This document shows, piece after piece, positions 1-10,755 of a DNA stretch of 64,000 nucleotides. The notes under the pieces are model-generated. The model made no database searches and had not been told where the DNA came from. It saw only the letters and a program-made list of their open reading frames with translations. Position 1 is the first letter of the stretch; every line of letters begins with the position of its first letter. Position numbers and translations under genes: made by a program. Source of the DNA: Oceanisphaera sp. IT1-181 (GTDB lineage: Bacteria; Pseudomonadota; Gammaproteobacteria; Enterobacterales; Aeromonadaceae); contig NZ_CP136856.1 of the NCBI RefSeq assembly GCF_033807535.1, positions 232,501-296,500 of the forward strand. Reading direction: 5' to 3'.

Positions 1-14
1 TCTTGGGGTTGTAT

Positions 15-21
<7 letters not shown>
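1..21 (+). other. 23S rRNA processing stem, 5' arm
   Basis: The first 21 bases are nearly perfectly complementary to bases 2899-2920, just past the 23S 3' end. Together they form the long double-stranded stem that closes precursor 23S rRNA and is normally cut by RNase III. This is seen directly as an inverted repeat flanking the mature rRNA. Confidence 0.8.
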
Positions 22-2907
<2,886 letters not shown>

Positions 2908-3020
2908 ACAACACCCAAGAAGTGTGAGACCTTGCGGTCAAGAACAACAAACACAAATTATTTAAATCAGAGCACCTAAACCTGCTTTGATACAAAATCA
3001 GCCTTCCAGATTACAATTTA

Positions 3021-3139
3021 TGCCTGGCGGCCATAGCGCTGTGGAACCACCTGATCCCATGCCGAACTCAGTAGTGAAACGCAGCCGCGCCGATGATAGT
3101 GTGGCAGCTGCCATGTGAAAGTAGGTCACTGCCAGGCAC
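3021..3139 (+). rRNA. rrf: 5S ribosomal RNA
   Basis: A 5S rRNA of about 119 nt begins with TGCCTGGCGGCCATAGCG and ends with the complementary GCCAGGCA, which closes helix I. It follows the 23S gene by about 110 bases. The CCGAACTCAG loop typical of bacterial 5S is present near 3061. No tRNA gene follows it before the operon terminator. Confidence 0.97.
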
Positions 3140-3146
3140 CCAATTC

Positions 3147-3182
3147 AAAAAGCCCGATTCGAAAGAGTCGGGCTTTTTTTCG
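3147..3182 (+). terminator. rRNA operon intrinsic terminator
   Basis: A GC-rich hairpin (AAAGCCCGA ... TCGGGCTTT) with a run of T follows the 5S gene by about 10 bases. It is a standard Rho-independent terminator and marks the end of the rRNA operon. Confidence 0.9.
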
Positions 3183-3272
3183 TCTGAATTTAGCATTGAG
3201 CACCCTCTTTGTTCGACTGGCACTGTGTTGGGACTGGGATTGTGTTTTTCAGCGGGCGTGTGCTTGATAGAT

Positions 3273-3301
3273 TTGACTAAGCGGGCCTTTTTTACTGTAA
3301 T
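3273..3301 (+). promoter_or_regulatory. probable sigma-70 promoter of the tautomerase gene
   Basis: TTGACT and TGTAAT hexamers are separated by exactly 17 bases. They lie about 42 bases upstream of the tautomerase start and downstream of the rRNA terminator. Each hexamer differs from consensus at one position, so this is a credible strong promoter, although not experimentally known. Confidence 0.6.
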
Positions 3302-3342
3302 GGCCAATCAATTTAATACTTAAAGACCTAAAGGAAATTTTC

Positions 3343-3543
3343 ATGCCGATTTTAAATATTGCTTTAGTCGCGGGCCGTAGCAATGAACAGAAAGAAGCGC
3401 TGATCAAAGAAGTGACCGATGCCTGCGTGAAGGCGCTGGATGTGAAGCCAGAAACTGTGCGGATTCTGATACAAGATATTGCTACCCAAGACTTTGGTGT
3501 GGCGGGTGAGTCGGTAAAAGCCAAGCGTGAACGTTTAGCCTAA
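3343..3543 (+). CDS. 4-oxalocrotonate tautomerase family protein
   Basis: This is a 66-residue protein of the tautomerase superfamily, whose members are small trimeric or hexameric enzymes that use an N-terminal proline as general base. Residue 2 is proline (MPILNIAL), as the mechanism requires after removal of Met1, and the length matches 2-hydroxymuconate tautomerases. The GRSNEQKEALIKEVTDA segment is the usual helix after the first strand. A ribosome site (AAAGGAA) lies just upstream. No aromatic-degradation genes surround it, so the physiological substrate cannot be named. It is monocistronic, with its own promoter and a hairpin behind it. Confidence 0.85.
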   Translation: MPILNIALVAGRSNEQKEALIKEVTDACVKALDVKPETVRILIQDIATQDFGVAGESVKAKRERLA

Positions 3544-3552
3544 CTAGCTTGC

Positions 3553-3580
3553 CGTTAGCAGGGTCTTGGCCCTGCTAACG
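3553..3580. repeat. perfect 11-bp hairpin between tautomerase gene and crcB
   Basis: CGTTAGCAGGG and its exact complement CCCTGCTAACG flank a 6-base loop, starting 10 bases after the tautomerase stop codon. No T-run follows on either strand, so it is a poor intrinsic terminator. It may act as a transcript-stabilising 3' end or as a protein-binding palindrome. Confidence 0.6.
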
Positions 3581-3693
3581 AAACCCTGCGGCTAGCTGTA
3601 TTCCTCACCTTGATTACTTTCCGGTAGGCTTTTGCCGATGCTAGGCGTAAGCTGAAACCCTGCTTTTTACGTTGTTAATCGCTTGGCTTACAC

Positions 3694-4080
3694 ATGAAAA
3701 CCTTGTTATTTATCGCCCTTGGCGGCGCGCTGGGTGCCATATTACGCTTTGGCATTACCGATCTTATGACGCGTGCTGTGGGACGTTCGTTTCCTTACGG
3801 TACCTTAACGGTGAATATGCTGGGCTCTCTGATCATGGGCTGCGTGTTTGTTTTGGTGCAACAGCAGGTATTGAGTGCGCATGGCTGGCGGCCGTTCATG
3901 ATGGTGGGATTATTGGGGGCGCTCACCACTTTTTCTTCTTTCTCCCTCGATAGCTTGTTATTAATTGAACAAGGTCAATGGCTTAAAGCGATGTTGAATG
4001 TGTGCCTCAATGTGGTTTGTTGTATTATGTTGACCTACTGTGGCATGCAGCTAACCTCTAGCCTATTGGCTGCGCGTTAG
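3694..4080 (+). CDS. crcB: CrcB/Fluc fluoride ion channel
   Basis: This is a 128-residue inner-membrane protein of the CrcB/Fluc family, which forms dual-topology dimers that export fluoride. Four hydrophobic segments are visible. Family motifs are GGALGAILRFG near residues 10-20, the TVN turn with Asn41, and the signature GLLGALTTFSSFS at 72-84, which includes the pore-lining Phe pair and the central Na+-binding region. The start follows a non-coding stretch of about 150 bases. I looked for a fluoride riboswitch there and could not recognise its conserved core. It stands alone upstream of ubiE. Confidence 0.92.
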   Translation: MKTLLFIALGGALGAILRFGITDLMTRAVGRSFPYGTLTVNMLGSLIMGCVFVLVQQQVLSAHGWRPFMMVGLLGALTTFSSFSLDSLLLIEQGQWLKAMLNVCLNVVCCIMLTYCGMQLTSSLLAAR

Positions 4081-4137
4081 TCTAGGCCGCGTATTTGCAG
4101 TACACTCACATACTTTGATTTTATAGGTGCCTCCAGC

Positions 4138-4893
4138 ATGTCAGAACAAGACAAGTCGACGACTCACTTCGGCTACAAGACGGTAGAAGCTAACGAAAAA
4201 GAGCAGATGGTAGCCAGTGTCTTTCATTCGGTGGCGGCTAAATACGACATCATGAACGATTTGATGTCCTTCGGCATTCATCGGCTGTGGAAGCGTTTTA
4301 CCATAGATTGTTCTGGGGTGCGCAAAGGACAAAAGGTGTTGGACTTAGCCGGTGGCACTGGCGATCTGACGGCAAAGTTTTCGCGCATTGTCGGCGAGAC
4401 CGGCCAAGTAGTATTGGCCGATATCAATGACTCCATGCTTAAAGTAGGGCGCGACAAGCTCAGAAATAAAGGCTTAGGTAACAACATCTCTTATGTGCAA
4501 GCCAACGCCGAGGCACTGCCGTTTCCCGATAATCATTTCGACTTAATTACTATCGCCTTTGGTCTGCGTAACGTGACCGACAAAGATAAGGCGCTTGCCT
4601 CTATGCAGCGCGTATTAAAGCCCGGTGGCCGCTTGTTGGTGCTGGAGTTTTCTAAACCGCAGCATGAAATCATGAATAAGCTTTATGATTTTTACTCCTT
4701 TAATATTTTACCGAAAGTCGGCAGCCTAGTAGCCAAAGACGGTGACAGCTATAAGTACTTAGCTGAGTCTATTCGTATGCATCCCGACCAAGAAACCCTT
4801 AAAGGTATGATGGAGCAAGCGGGCCTTGAGCAGGTTGAGTACTTCAATCTTACTGACGGCATAGTGGCGCTGCATCGTGGGTTTAAATTCTGA
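4138..4893 (+). CDS. ubiE: UbiE, C-methyltransferase of ubiquinone/menaquinone synthesis
   Basis: This SAM-dependent methyltransferase of 251 residues, the same length as E. coli UbiE, methylates demethylmenaquinone and the benzoquinol intermediate of ubiquinone synthesis. The SAM-binding motif I (VLDLAGGTGDLT) is at residues 67-78. The UbiE signatures YDIMNDLMSFGIHRLWKR near 36-53 and RVLKPGGRLLVLEFSKP are both clear. It is the first gene of ubiE-ubiJ-ubiB, and its TGA overlaps the ATG of ubiJ (TGATG), which implies translational coupling. Confidence 0.97.
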   Translation: MSEQDKSTTHFGYKTVEANEKEQMVASVFHSVAAKYDIMNDLMSFGIHRLWKRFTIDCSGVRKGQKVLDLAGGTGDLTAKFSRIVGETGQVVLADINDSMLKVGRDKLRNKGLGNNISYVQANAEALPFPDNHFDLITIAFGLRNVTDKDKALASMQRVLKPGGRLLVLEFSKPQHEIMNKLYDFYSFNILPKVGSLVAKDGDSYKYLAESIRMHPDQETLKGMMEQAGLEQVEYFNLTDGIVALHRGFKF

Positions 4894-5513
4894 TGCGTTC
4901 TTTGTTACTTCCTTTATTGAATGGCGCTTTAGAAACGGGCTTTAATCGCTTATTGCTTAATGATGCTGAGGGCATAAAGAAAGTGGCGCCCTTACAAGGA
5001 AAAACCCTGCAGCTGACCATTACCGAAGTGGTGAGTCTGTATTTGTTGTTTTGTGATGATAAGCTGGTGGTGTTGCGACAGTTTGAAGGTCAGGTCGACA
5101 GTCATCTTAGCTTGTCGCTCAATGCCTTAGGCTTACTAAAAGACAAAGGCTTGCTGATGCAATATATCCGCGATGGCCGTATTGATTTGCAGGGTGATCC
5201 TAGCCTTTGGCAAGATTTTTCCGCACTGCTTAAAACACCGAATTTTGATATCGAAGCTTGGCTGGCTCCTTACACGGGTGATGCTTTAGCGCACTTGGCT
5301 GTCCGACACTCCCGTGAGCTCGCGCGCTCATTGCAGGTGAGAGGGCAAGCGCTGGGCGCGCAGGTCGGTGATTATGTGAGAGAAGAAGCGCTCTTGGCCG
5401 TAGGGCCGCTGGAGTTAGCGGATTTTAGTGACCAAGTGAGTGAGCTACACCAGCAGAGCTTGAAGCTAGCAATACGACTGGCGACCTTAACGGATAATAT
5501 TAGGCATTCATGA
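4893..5513 (+). CDS. ubiJ: UbiJ, ubiquinone-biosynthesis accessory factor with SCP2 domain
   Basis: This is a 206-residue accessory protein (formerly YigP) that helps assemble the soluble ubiquinone-synthesis metabolon and binds lipid through an N-terminal SCP2 domain. The assignment rests on its position between ubiE and ubiB with overlaps at both ends (TGATG and ATGA), on length, and on the N-terminal hydrophobic SCP2-like segment followed by a C-terminal amphipathic helical region (near 165-200) of the type used to bind UbiK. UbiK is encoded 12.5 kb away in the same window. Confidence 0.9.
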   Translation: MRSLLLPLLNGALETGFNRLLLNDAEGIKKVAPLQGKTLQLTITEVVSLYLLFCDDKLVVLRQFEGQVDSHLSLSLNALGLLKDKGLLMQYIRDGRIDLQGDPSLWQDFSALLKTPNFDIEAWLAPYTGDALAHLAVRHSRELARSLQVRGQALGAQVGDYVREEALLAVGPLELADFSDQVSELHQQSLKLAIRLATLTDNIRHS

Positions 5514-7147
5514 AAAAGCTCCGTGAACTAGTACGACTCTATCAGATAGGTAAAACGCTGCTCGAATACGGGCTAGATGAACTGATCCCAGCGCGGTTAC
5601 AAATTTGGCCGGCACGCATGGCGAGAAAAAGTATATTTTGGCTAAAGAATCGTCATCCGGATCTGTCTCGCGGGCAGCGTATTCGCTTAGCCTTCGAGCA
5701 GCTGGGCCCGGTTTTTATCAAATTCGGTCAGATGTTGTCGACGCGCCGCGATCTATTACCGCCGGATATCGCCGAAGAGCTGGCCTTACTACAAGACAGA
5801 GTGCCGCCCTTTGATGGGGTGTTGGCGCAGCAACTGATTGAAAATAGCCTTGGCGCGCCGATAGGCGAGCTGTTTGATGACTTCGCCGTAATACCGCTAG
5901 CGTCGGCGTCTATCGCTCAGGTACACACGGCACGCTTGAAAACCGGTCAAGAAGTTGTCATCAAGGTGATACGACCGGATATAGAAAAAACCATTGCAGC
6001 CGATGTGAGCTTGATGCATACCTTGGCCAGCCTAGTGGCGCGTTTTGCACCGGAGCGCACCCAACGTCTGCAACCTGTGGCCGTGGTGGAGGAGTACCGT
6101 AAGACGTTATTTGATGAGCTCAATCTATTGCGCGAAGCGGCCAATGCCATTCAATTACGGCGCAACTTCGAAGGCTCAGGCACGCTCTATGTGCCAGAAA
6201 TTTATTCCGACTATGGCCGTGAAAACGTGCTGGTGATGGAGCGAATTTACGGTATTCCAGTGTCAGATATAGCGGCATTGAAAGCGAACGGCACCAATAT
6301 GAAGCTGTTGGCGGAGCGCGGCGTAGAGGTGTTTTTCACCCAAGTGTTTCGTGACAGCTTCTTTCATGCGGATATGCACCCTGGCAATATTTTTGTTTCT
6401 TATGAGCATCCGCAGGATCCCCAATGGATTGGCATCGATTGTGGTATCGTCGGCACCCTTAATAAAGACGATAAACGCTATTTAGCCGATAATTTTTTGG
6501 CGTTCTTTAATCGCGATTATCGTAAAGTGGCCGAGCTGCATGTGGAGTCGGGCTGGGTGCCGGCGGACACTAAGATCGAAGAATTTGAGTCGGCGATCCG
6601 GACCGTGCTGGAGCCCATATTTGAGAAGCCGCTGTCTGAGATCTCTTTTGGTCATGTGCTATTAAATCTGTTTAATACCGCCCGTCGTTTTAATATGGCG
6701 GTGCAGCCGCAACTGGTGCTGTTACAGAAAACGCTGTTATATGTAGAGGGCGTAGGGCGACAGTTGTATCCGCAACTAGACTTGTGGAAGACGGCTAAAC
6801 CCTTCCTAGAAGAGTGGATGCAGCAACAAGTAGGCTATAAAGCGGTGATTAATGCTGTCAAAGAAAAGGCGCCTTTTTGGGCCGAAAAATTGCCCGAGTT
6901 GCCGGAGCTAATTTATGACGCGCTTCGTCAAGCCAAGCTGCAGCAGCATCAAGTACAGGGTTTGTATAACCAGTTCGCAGTGCATGATAAAGCGCAGAGT
7001 AAAGGGCGCTTCTTGCTTGCCATGGGTGCAACTACCTTGCTGGCCAGTACTTTGTTATTGGCGATGGATAAAAATCAATGGGCAATGGTGGGTTTGGTGC
7101 TGACTTTAATGGTTTGGTTACTGGGTTGGCGGAAAATAGCACGCTAA
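5510..7147 (+). CDS. ubiB: UbiB, ABC1/ADCK-family kinase-like ubiquinone synthesis protein
   Basis: This 545-residue protein-kinase-like ATPase is needed for ubiquinone synthesis and is probably involved in moving lipid intermediates out of the membrane. The KxGQ signature (FIKFGQMLSTRRDLLPP) is near residues 71-87 and the Ala-rich loop ASASIAQVH near 131-139, both hallmarks of the UbiB/COQ8 family. The catalytic segment HADMHPGNIFV and the metal-binding GIDCGIVG follow near residues 287-313. Two hydrophobic C-terminal segments (about 500-540) are the expected membrane anchor. Its ATG overlaps the ubiJ stop. Confidence 0.96.
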   Translation: MKKLRELVRLYQIGKTLLEYGLDELIPARLQIWPARMARKSIFWLKNRHPDLSRGQRIRLAFEQLGPVFIKFGQMLSTRRDLLPPDIAEELALLQDRVPPFDGVLAQQLIENSLGAPIGELFDDFAVIPLASASIAQVHTARLKTGQEVVIKVIRPDIEKTIAADVSLMHTLASLVARFAPERTQRLQPVAVVEEYRKTLFDELNLLREAANAIQLRRNFEGSGTLYVPEIYSDYGRENVLVMERIYGIPVSDIAALKANGTNMKLLAERGVEVFFTQVFRDSFFHADMHPGNIFVSYEHPQDPQWIGIDCGIVGTLNKDDKRYLADNFLAFFNRDYRKVAELHVESGWVPADTKIEEFESAIRTVLEPIFEKPLSEISFGHVLLNLFNTARRFNMAVQPQLVLLQKTLLYVEGVGRQLYPQLDLWKTAKPFLEEWMQQQVGYKAVINAVKEKAPFWAEKLPELPELIYDALRQAKLQQHQVQGLYNQFAVHDKAQSKGRFLLAMGATTLLASTLLLAMDKNQWAMVGLVLTLMVWLLGWRKIAR

Positions 7148-7219
7148 TGTGATCGAGCATCAAGGTATTGTCATCAAGCTCGGTTATGATGTGGTTTTAT
7201 TTTAGATAGGAAGTGAGTT

Positions 7220-7486
7220 ATGGCGGGTATCAGTGTGTGGCAGTTACTTATCGTAGTGTTAATTGTGGTGCTGTTGTTTGGCACTAAGAAATTGCGCGGT
7301 TTAGGCGGCGACTTAGGTTCGGCGGTCAAAGGGTTTAAAAATGCCATGAGCGACGACGAAAAAAACGCGGCTAAAGACAACCAAGATGCGGACTTTGAGC
7401 AAGAAGCCCTGCTTGATAAAAAAGACCAAGCAGAGCCGCTGACGCCAAAAGACCACGAAAAAACCAAAGATAATGATCGAGTATAA
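7220..7486 (+). CDS. tatA: TatA, twin-arginine translocase pore subunit
   Basis: This 88-residue protein is one of the polymerising subunits of the twin-arginine translocase, which exports folded proteins. It has a single N-terminal membrane helix (about residues 5-20), the FGTKKLRGLGGDLGSAVKGFK amphipathic helix with the conserved Phe-Gly hinge, and a charged, disordered tail. The start is supported by AGGAAGTGAG upstream. It begins a tight tatA-tatB-tatC-tatD block 72 bases after ubiB, so it may be partly co-transcribed with the ubi genes. Confidence 0.96.
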   Translation: MAGISVWQLLIVVLIVVLLFGTKKLRGLGGDLGSAVKGFKNAMSDDEKNAAKDNQDADFEQEALLDKKDQAEPLTPKDHEKTKDNDRV

Positions 7487-7488
7487 GC

Positions 7489-7929
7489 ATGTTTGATATT
7501 GGTTTCTGGGAGCTGGTAGTGATCGCCGTGGTTGGACTCTTGGTGCTGGGCCCCGAGCGATTGCCGGTGGCTATCAGAACCGTGTCACGCTTGTTTAAAA
7601 CGGTGCGCGATACCGCCAATGCGGTGAAGACAGAGCTAAGCCAAGAGCTGCGTATGGAAGAGCTGCATCGGGATCTGAAAAAAGCCGAGCAGCTCGACAT
7701 TAAGCATTTAAGCCCTGAGCTTAAAGAGTCCGTTGATCAGCTCAGAGAAGCGGCTGCGTCTGTTACGCGCCCTTACGAAAAGAAGGCACTGCCTAAAGCT
7801 CACCAACCAGTACCAGACGCCGTTCAAGAGCAAAAGTCTGAGCTAGACCAACAAGAACAAGTTCAAGAGCCGCAGCAAGTACGAGACGACTCAGCTTTAT
7901 CACCTCCGGCTTCGCAGGATAAATCTTAA
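7489..7929 (+). CDS. tatB: TatB, twin-arginine translocase receptor subunit
   Basis: TatB (146 residues) works with TatC as the receptor for twin-arginine signal peptides. The N-terminal helix begins MFDIGFWELVVI with the conserved Glu at position 8, followed by the LGPERLP hinge and a long amphipathic helix. The C-terminal third is rich in Gln, Glu and Pro and probably disordered. It starts 2 bases after tatA and abuts tatC directly. Confidence 0.96.
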   Translation: MFDIGFWELVVIAVVGLLVLGPERLPVAIRTVSRLFKTVRDTANAVKTELSQELRMEELHRDLKKAEQLDIKHLSPELKESVDQLREAAASVTRPYEKKALPKAHQPVPDAVQEQKSELDQQEQVQEPQQVRDDSALSPPASQDKS

Positions 7930-8679
7930 ATGAATCAGATACATCAGCCCTTGTTCAGCCATTTAGTGGAGCTGAGAGGACGGATTTTGCGCGCCTTCGC
8001 CGCTGTGTTGCTGGTGTTTTTGGCTTTGGTGTATTTCGCTAACGATATTTACACCATCTTAGCCGAGCCCTTGCTGCGCCAATTACCCGAGGGCGGCACC
8101 ATGATTGCCACAGGGGTGGCGACGCCGTTTTTAACGCCGATGAAGCTCACCCTGATCGTGTCCTTCTTTCTCGCCATTCCTTATGTGTTATATCAAGTGT
8201 GGGCCTTTATCGCGCCTGGGCTGTATAAACATGAAAAACGCCTGATTACGCCGTTAGTGTTTTCCAGTGCCTTGCTGTTTTATGCAGGCGCGGCCTTTGC
8301 CTACTTTGTGGTGTTTCCACTAGCCTTTGGCTTCTTCACCAAGATGGCGCCAGAAGGCGTGACCATAGCGACCGACATCGCCAGTTACTTGGACTTTGTG
8401 CTGGGATTGTTTATCGCCTTTGGTATCGCCTTTGAGATCCCGATAGCCACAATCGTGATCTGCTGGACTGGGATGATGACCCCTAAAGAGCTGGCCAAGA
8501 AACGCCCTTATGTGATTGTGATCGTATTTGTCGTGGGTATGCTGCTCACACCTCCGGATGTAATTTCGCAAACTCTGTTGGCAATTCCGATGTGGTTGCT
8601 GTTTGAAGTGGGCGTGTTTTTCGCGCGCTTCTACGTGCGCCGTCCGGAAGATGAAGAAGAGCAGGACTCAGCTTCATGA
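7930..8679 (+). CDS. tatC: TatC, twin-arginine signal-peptide receptor
   Basis: TatC (249 residues) is the six-helix core of the Tat complex that binds the RR signal. The N-terminal HLVELRGRILRAF motif, which contains the conserved signal-peptide-binding Glu, and the PGLYKHEKR cytoplasmic loop with its conserved Glu are both present, with six hydrophobic segments. It begins immediately after the tatB stop and overlaps tatD by 4 bases (ATGA). Confidence 0.97.
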   Translation: MNQIHQPLFSHLVELRGRILRAFAAVLLVFLALVYFANDIYTILAEPLLRQLPEGGTMIATGVATPFLTPMKLTLIVSFFLAIPYVLYQVWAFIAPGLYKHEKRLITPLVFSSALLFYAGAAFAYFVVFPLAFGFFTKMAPEGVTIATDIASYLDFVLGLFIAFGIAFEIPIATIVICWTGMMTPKELAKKRPYVIVIVFVVGMLLTPPDVISQTLLAIPMWLLFEVGVFFARFYVRRPEDEEEQDSAS

Positions 8680-9455
8680 TTGATATTGGCGTTAACTTAA
8701 CCGACCGTCAGTTTGATGAAGACCGAGACCAAGTAATAGCGCGAGCTAAAGCGGCGGAGGTGTCGGCGCTGATCCTAACCGGCACTAACTTGGCTGCCAG
8801 CCAGATTGCCGCCGACTATGCGGCCAGTCAGCCCGGTTTTTGTTATGCCACCGCCGGTATTCATCCCCACGATGCCAAAAGCTTTGACGAACAGAGCCTG
8901 AGTGCGTTATGCGCCTTGGCTCAGCGTACAGAAGTGGTCGCAATCGGTGAGTGTGGGTTAGATTTTAACCGCGATTTTTCACCACGCCCCCAGCAAGAAG
9001 CCGTATTTGAGGCGCAATTGGCCTTAGCCGCCGAGCTACAATTGCCGGTATTTATGCATTGCCGTGATGCCCATCAGCGCTTTATGGATATCTTAACGCC
9101 GTGGCGTGAAAAGTTGCCGGCGGCAGTGCTGCATTGCTTTACCGGTAATGAAGATGAGCTTAAAGATTGTCTCGCACTGGATTTGCACATAGGGATCACC
9201 GGCTGGATTTGCGATGAGCGCCGGGGCCAAACTTTGCAGCAATTAGTGTCGTTAATTCCAGCCAATCGTTTGATGATAGAAACAGATAGCCCGTATCTGT
9301 TACCGCGAGATTTAGCGATGAAGCCGAAGAGCCGGCGTAATGAGCCGGCATATCTCGGCCACATCGCCCACCGTATTGCCGCCTGTCGGGGCGAAAATCC
9401 CGACCAGCTGATTGCCGACACCTCGGCGACCAGTCGTGCCTTTTTCGGTATTTAG
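8676..9455 (+). CDS. tatD: TatD, metal-dependent 3'-5' DNase
   Basis: This 259-residue TatD-family nuclease is a TIM-barrel enzyme acting as a 3'-5' exonuclease on DNA and RNA, and is not itself required for Tat export. It opens with DIGVNLTDRQFD like E. coli TatD. Metal-site motifs include IHPHDAK, IGECGLDFNR, FMHCRDAH, HCFTGN and IETDSPYLLPRD. It overlaps tatC by 4 bases, the classic tatABCD arrangement. Confidence 0.96.
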   Translation: MIDIGVNLTDRQFDEDRDQVIARAKAAEVSALILTGTNLAASQIAADYAASQPGFCYATAGIHPHDAKSFDEQSLSALCALAQRTEVVAIGECGLDFNRDFSPRPQQEAVFEAQLALAAELQLPVFMHCRDAHQRFMDILTPWREKLPAAVLHCFTGNEDELKDCLALDLHIGITGWICDERRGQTLQQLVSLIPANRLMIETDSPYLLPRDLAMKPKSRRNEPAYLGHIAHRIAACRGENPDQLIADTSATSRAFFGI

Positions 9456-9474
9456 TTCTTTGCTTGGAGCAGTC

Positions 9475-10515
9475 ATGACTCAACAGATATTTGGTAATTT
9501 TCAATCCCGTCGTTTACGTCGTACCCGTAATCAAGACTTTAGCCGTCGCTTGGTGCGCGAAAACACGCTGACCGTGGATGATCTGATTTATCCGGTGTTT
9601 GTGCTGCCGGGTGTGGGCCGACGCGAAGCGGTGGAGTCTATGCCAGGCATAGACCGTTTATCGATTGATTTACTGCTGATCGAGGCCGGTGAGTTAGTGC
9701 AGTTAGGCGTGCCTTTGATTGCCTTATTCCCAGTAGTAGACGCCAGTCAGAAAACCTTAATGGCAGAAGAGGCCTACAATCCTCAAGGCTTGGCACAAGA
9801 AGCGGTGCGTGCACTAAAAGCCGCCTATCCTGAGCTGGGCGTAATGACAGACGTGGCATTGGATCCGTTTACAGTACACGGCCAAGACGGCATCTTGGAT
9901 GACAACGCTTATGTGCTGAACGATATCACTACCGAAGTGTTGGTGAAGCAGGCGTTGAGCCAGGCTGAAGCCGGTGCCGATATTGTGGCACCATCAGACA
10001 TGATGGATGGCCGCATTGGTGCTATTCGTAAAGCGTTAGAAGAAGCGGGTTTTATTAACACCCAGATCATGGCTTATTCTGCTAAATATGCCTCTAACTA
10101 TTACGGCCCCTTTAGGGACGCGGTCGGCTCGGCGGCGAATTTGAAAGGTGCGAATAAGTCGACCTATCAAATGGATCCGGCCAACAGTGACGAAGCATTA
10201 CAAGAAGTGGCCTTCGATATTGAAGAAGGTGCGGATAGCGTAATGGTGAAACCCGGCATGCCGTATTTAGATGTGGTACGCCGCGTAAAAGATCAGTTTG
10301 GAGTGCCGACCTTCGCCTATCAGGTGAGTGGCGAATACGCCATGCACATGGCCGCCATTCAAAATGGCTGGCTGAAAGAGCGTGAAACCGTACTGGAATC
10401 TCTAATGTGCTTTAAGCGCGCCGGTGCCGACGGTATTCTCACTTACTTCGCCAAGCGCGTCGCCACTTGGCTAAAAGAAGAGCAGTTGGCTAAATACAGC
10501 GACAAGAAGAAGTAA
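9475..10515 (+). CDS. hemB: HemB, delta-aminolevulinic acid dehydratase
   Basis: Porphobilinogen synthase (346 residues) condenses two 5-aminolevulinate molecules in haem synthesis. The Schiff-base lysines are K204 (SAKYAS) and K259 (MVKPGMPYLD). The region that holds three zinc-binding cysteines in E. coli reads DVALDPFTVHGQDG, without cysteines, as in the Mg2+-dependent Pseudomonas type. I chose the ATG at 9475, preceded by TTGGAGC. An earlier in-frame start at 9412 lies inside tatD and would add 21 residues unlike the family. The gene is 19 bases after tatD and ends at a strong terminator. Confidence 0.96.
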   Translation: MTQQIFGNFQSRRLRRTRNQDFSRRLVRENTLTVDDLIYPVFVLPGVGRREAVESMPGIDRLSIDLLLIEAGELVQLGVPLIALFPVVDASQKTLMAEEAYNPQGLAQEAVRALKAAYPELGVMTDVALDPFTVHGQDGILDDNAYVLNDITTEVLVKQALSQAEAGADIVAPSDMMDGRIGAIRKALEEAGFINTQIMAYSAKYASNYYGPFRDAVGSAANLKGANKSTYQMDPANSDEALQEVAFDIEEGADSVMVKPGMPYLDVVRRVKDQFGVPTFAYQVSGEYAMHMAAIQNGWLKERETVLESLMCFKRAGADGILTYFAKRVATWLKEEQLAKYSDKKK

Positions 10516-10540
10516 TAGTCAGTAGTTATCAGAAATAAAG

Positions 10541-10563
10541 AAGGCGCCATAAGGCGCCTTTTT
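10541..10563 (+). terminator. hemB terminator
   Basis: AAGGCGCC and GGCGCCTT pair around a 4-base loop and are followed by a T-run, 25 bases after the hemB stop. It closes the tat-hemB transcription unit. Confidence 0.85.
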
Positions 10564-10581
10564 CAACACAAAACCATTTTT

Positions 10582-10717
10582 GCCACGAAATACACGGAAA
10601 GCCACGGAAGTAGAGTAAAAGAACAAGAGCGAAAACAGATACTTTTTGTAAGGTCTATCCAATAGAACCGTCTTGTTCCCTAGTGTTTTGTCCGTGTTCT
10701 TCCGTGTATTCCGTGGC
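10582..10717. repeat. MITE-like palindromic intergenic repeat, copy 1
   Basis: The ends are an almost perfect inverted repeat: GCCACGAAATACACGGAA (10582-10599) against TTCCGTGTATTCCGTGGC (10700-10717). A second nested pair, GAACAAGA (10621-10628) and TCTTGTTC (10671-10678), lies inside. Related sequences occur at 24180-24410 and 47390-47560, so this is an interspersed family of non-coding palindromes. No transposase is present. The gap from 10564 to 10755 holds nothing else except a GTGAAG-type string overlapping the gppA end. Confidence 0.65.
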
Positions 10718-10755
10718 GAGAAAGTCTTTAGTCTCTTAAGTTCAGTTTTATCCCT

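Noticed and set aside
3544..3693. Fluoride riboswitch upstream of crcB
   Set aside because: The conserved riboswitch core could not be found; only an 11-bp hairpin is present near 3553.
9412..9474. N-terminal extension of HemB
   Set aside because: It overlaps tatD, has no ribosome site, and gives residues foreign to the family; the ATG at 9475 has a good site.
10582..10717. Insertion sequence
   Set aside because: It has inverted-repeat ends but is only 136 bp and encodes no transposase; treated as an interspersed palindrome.
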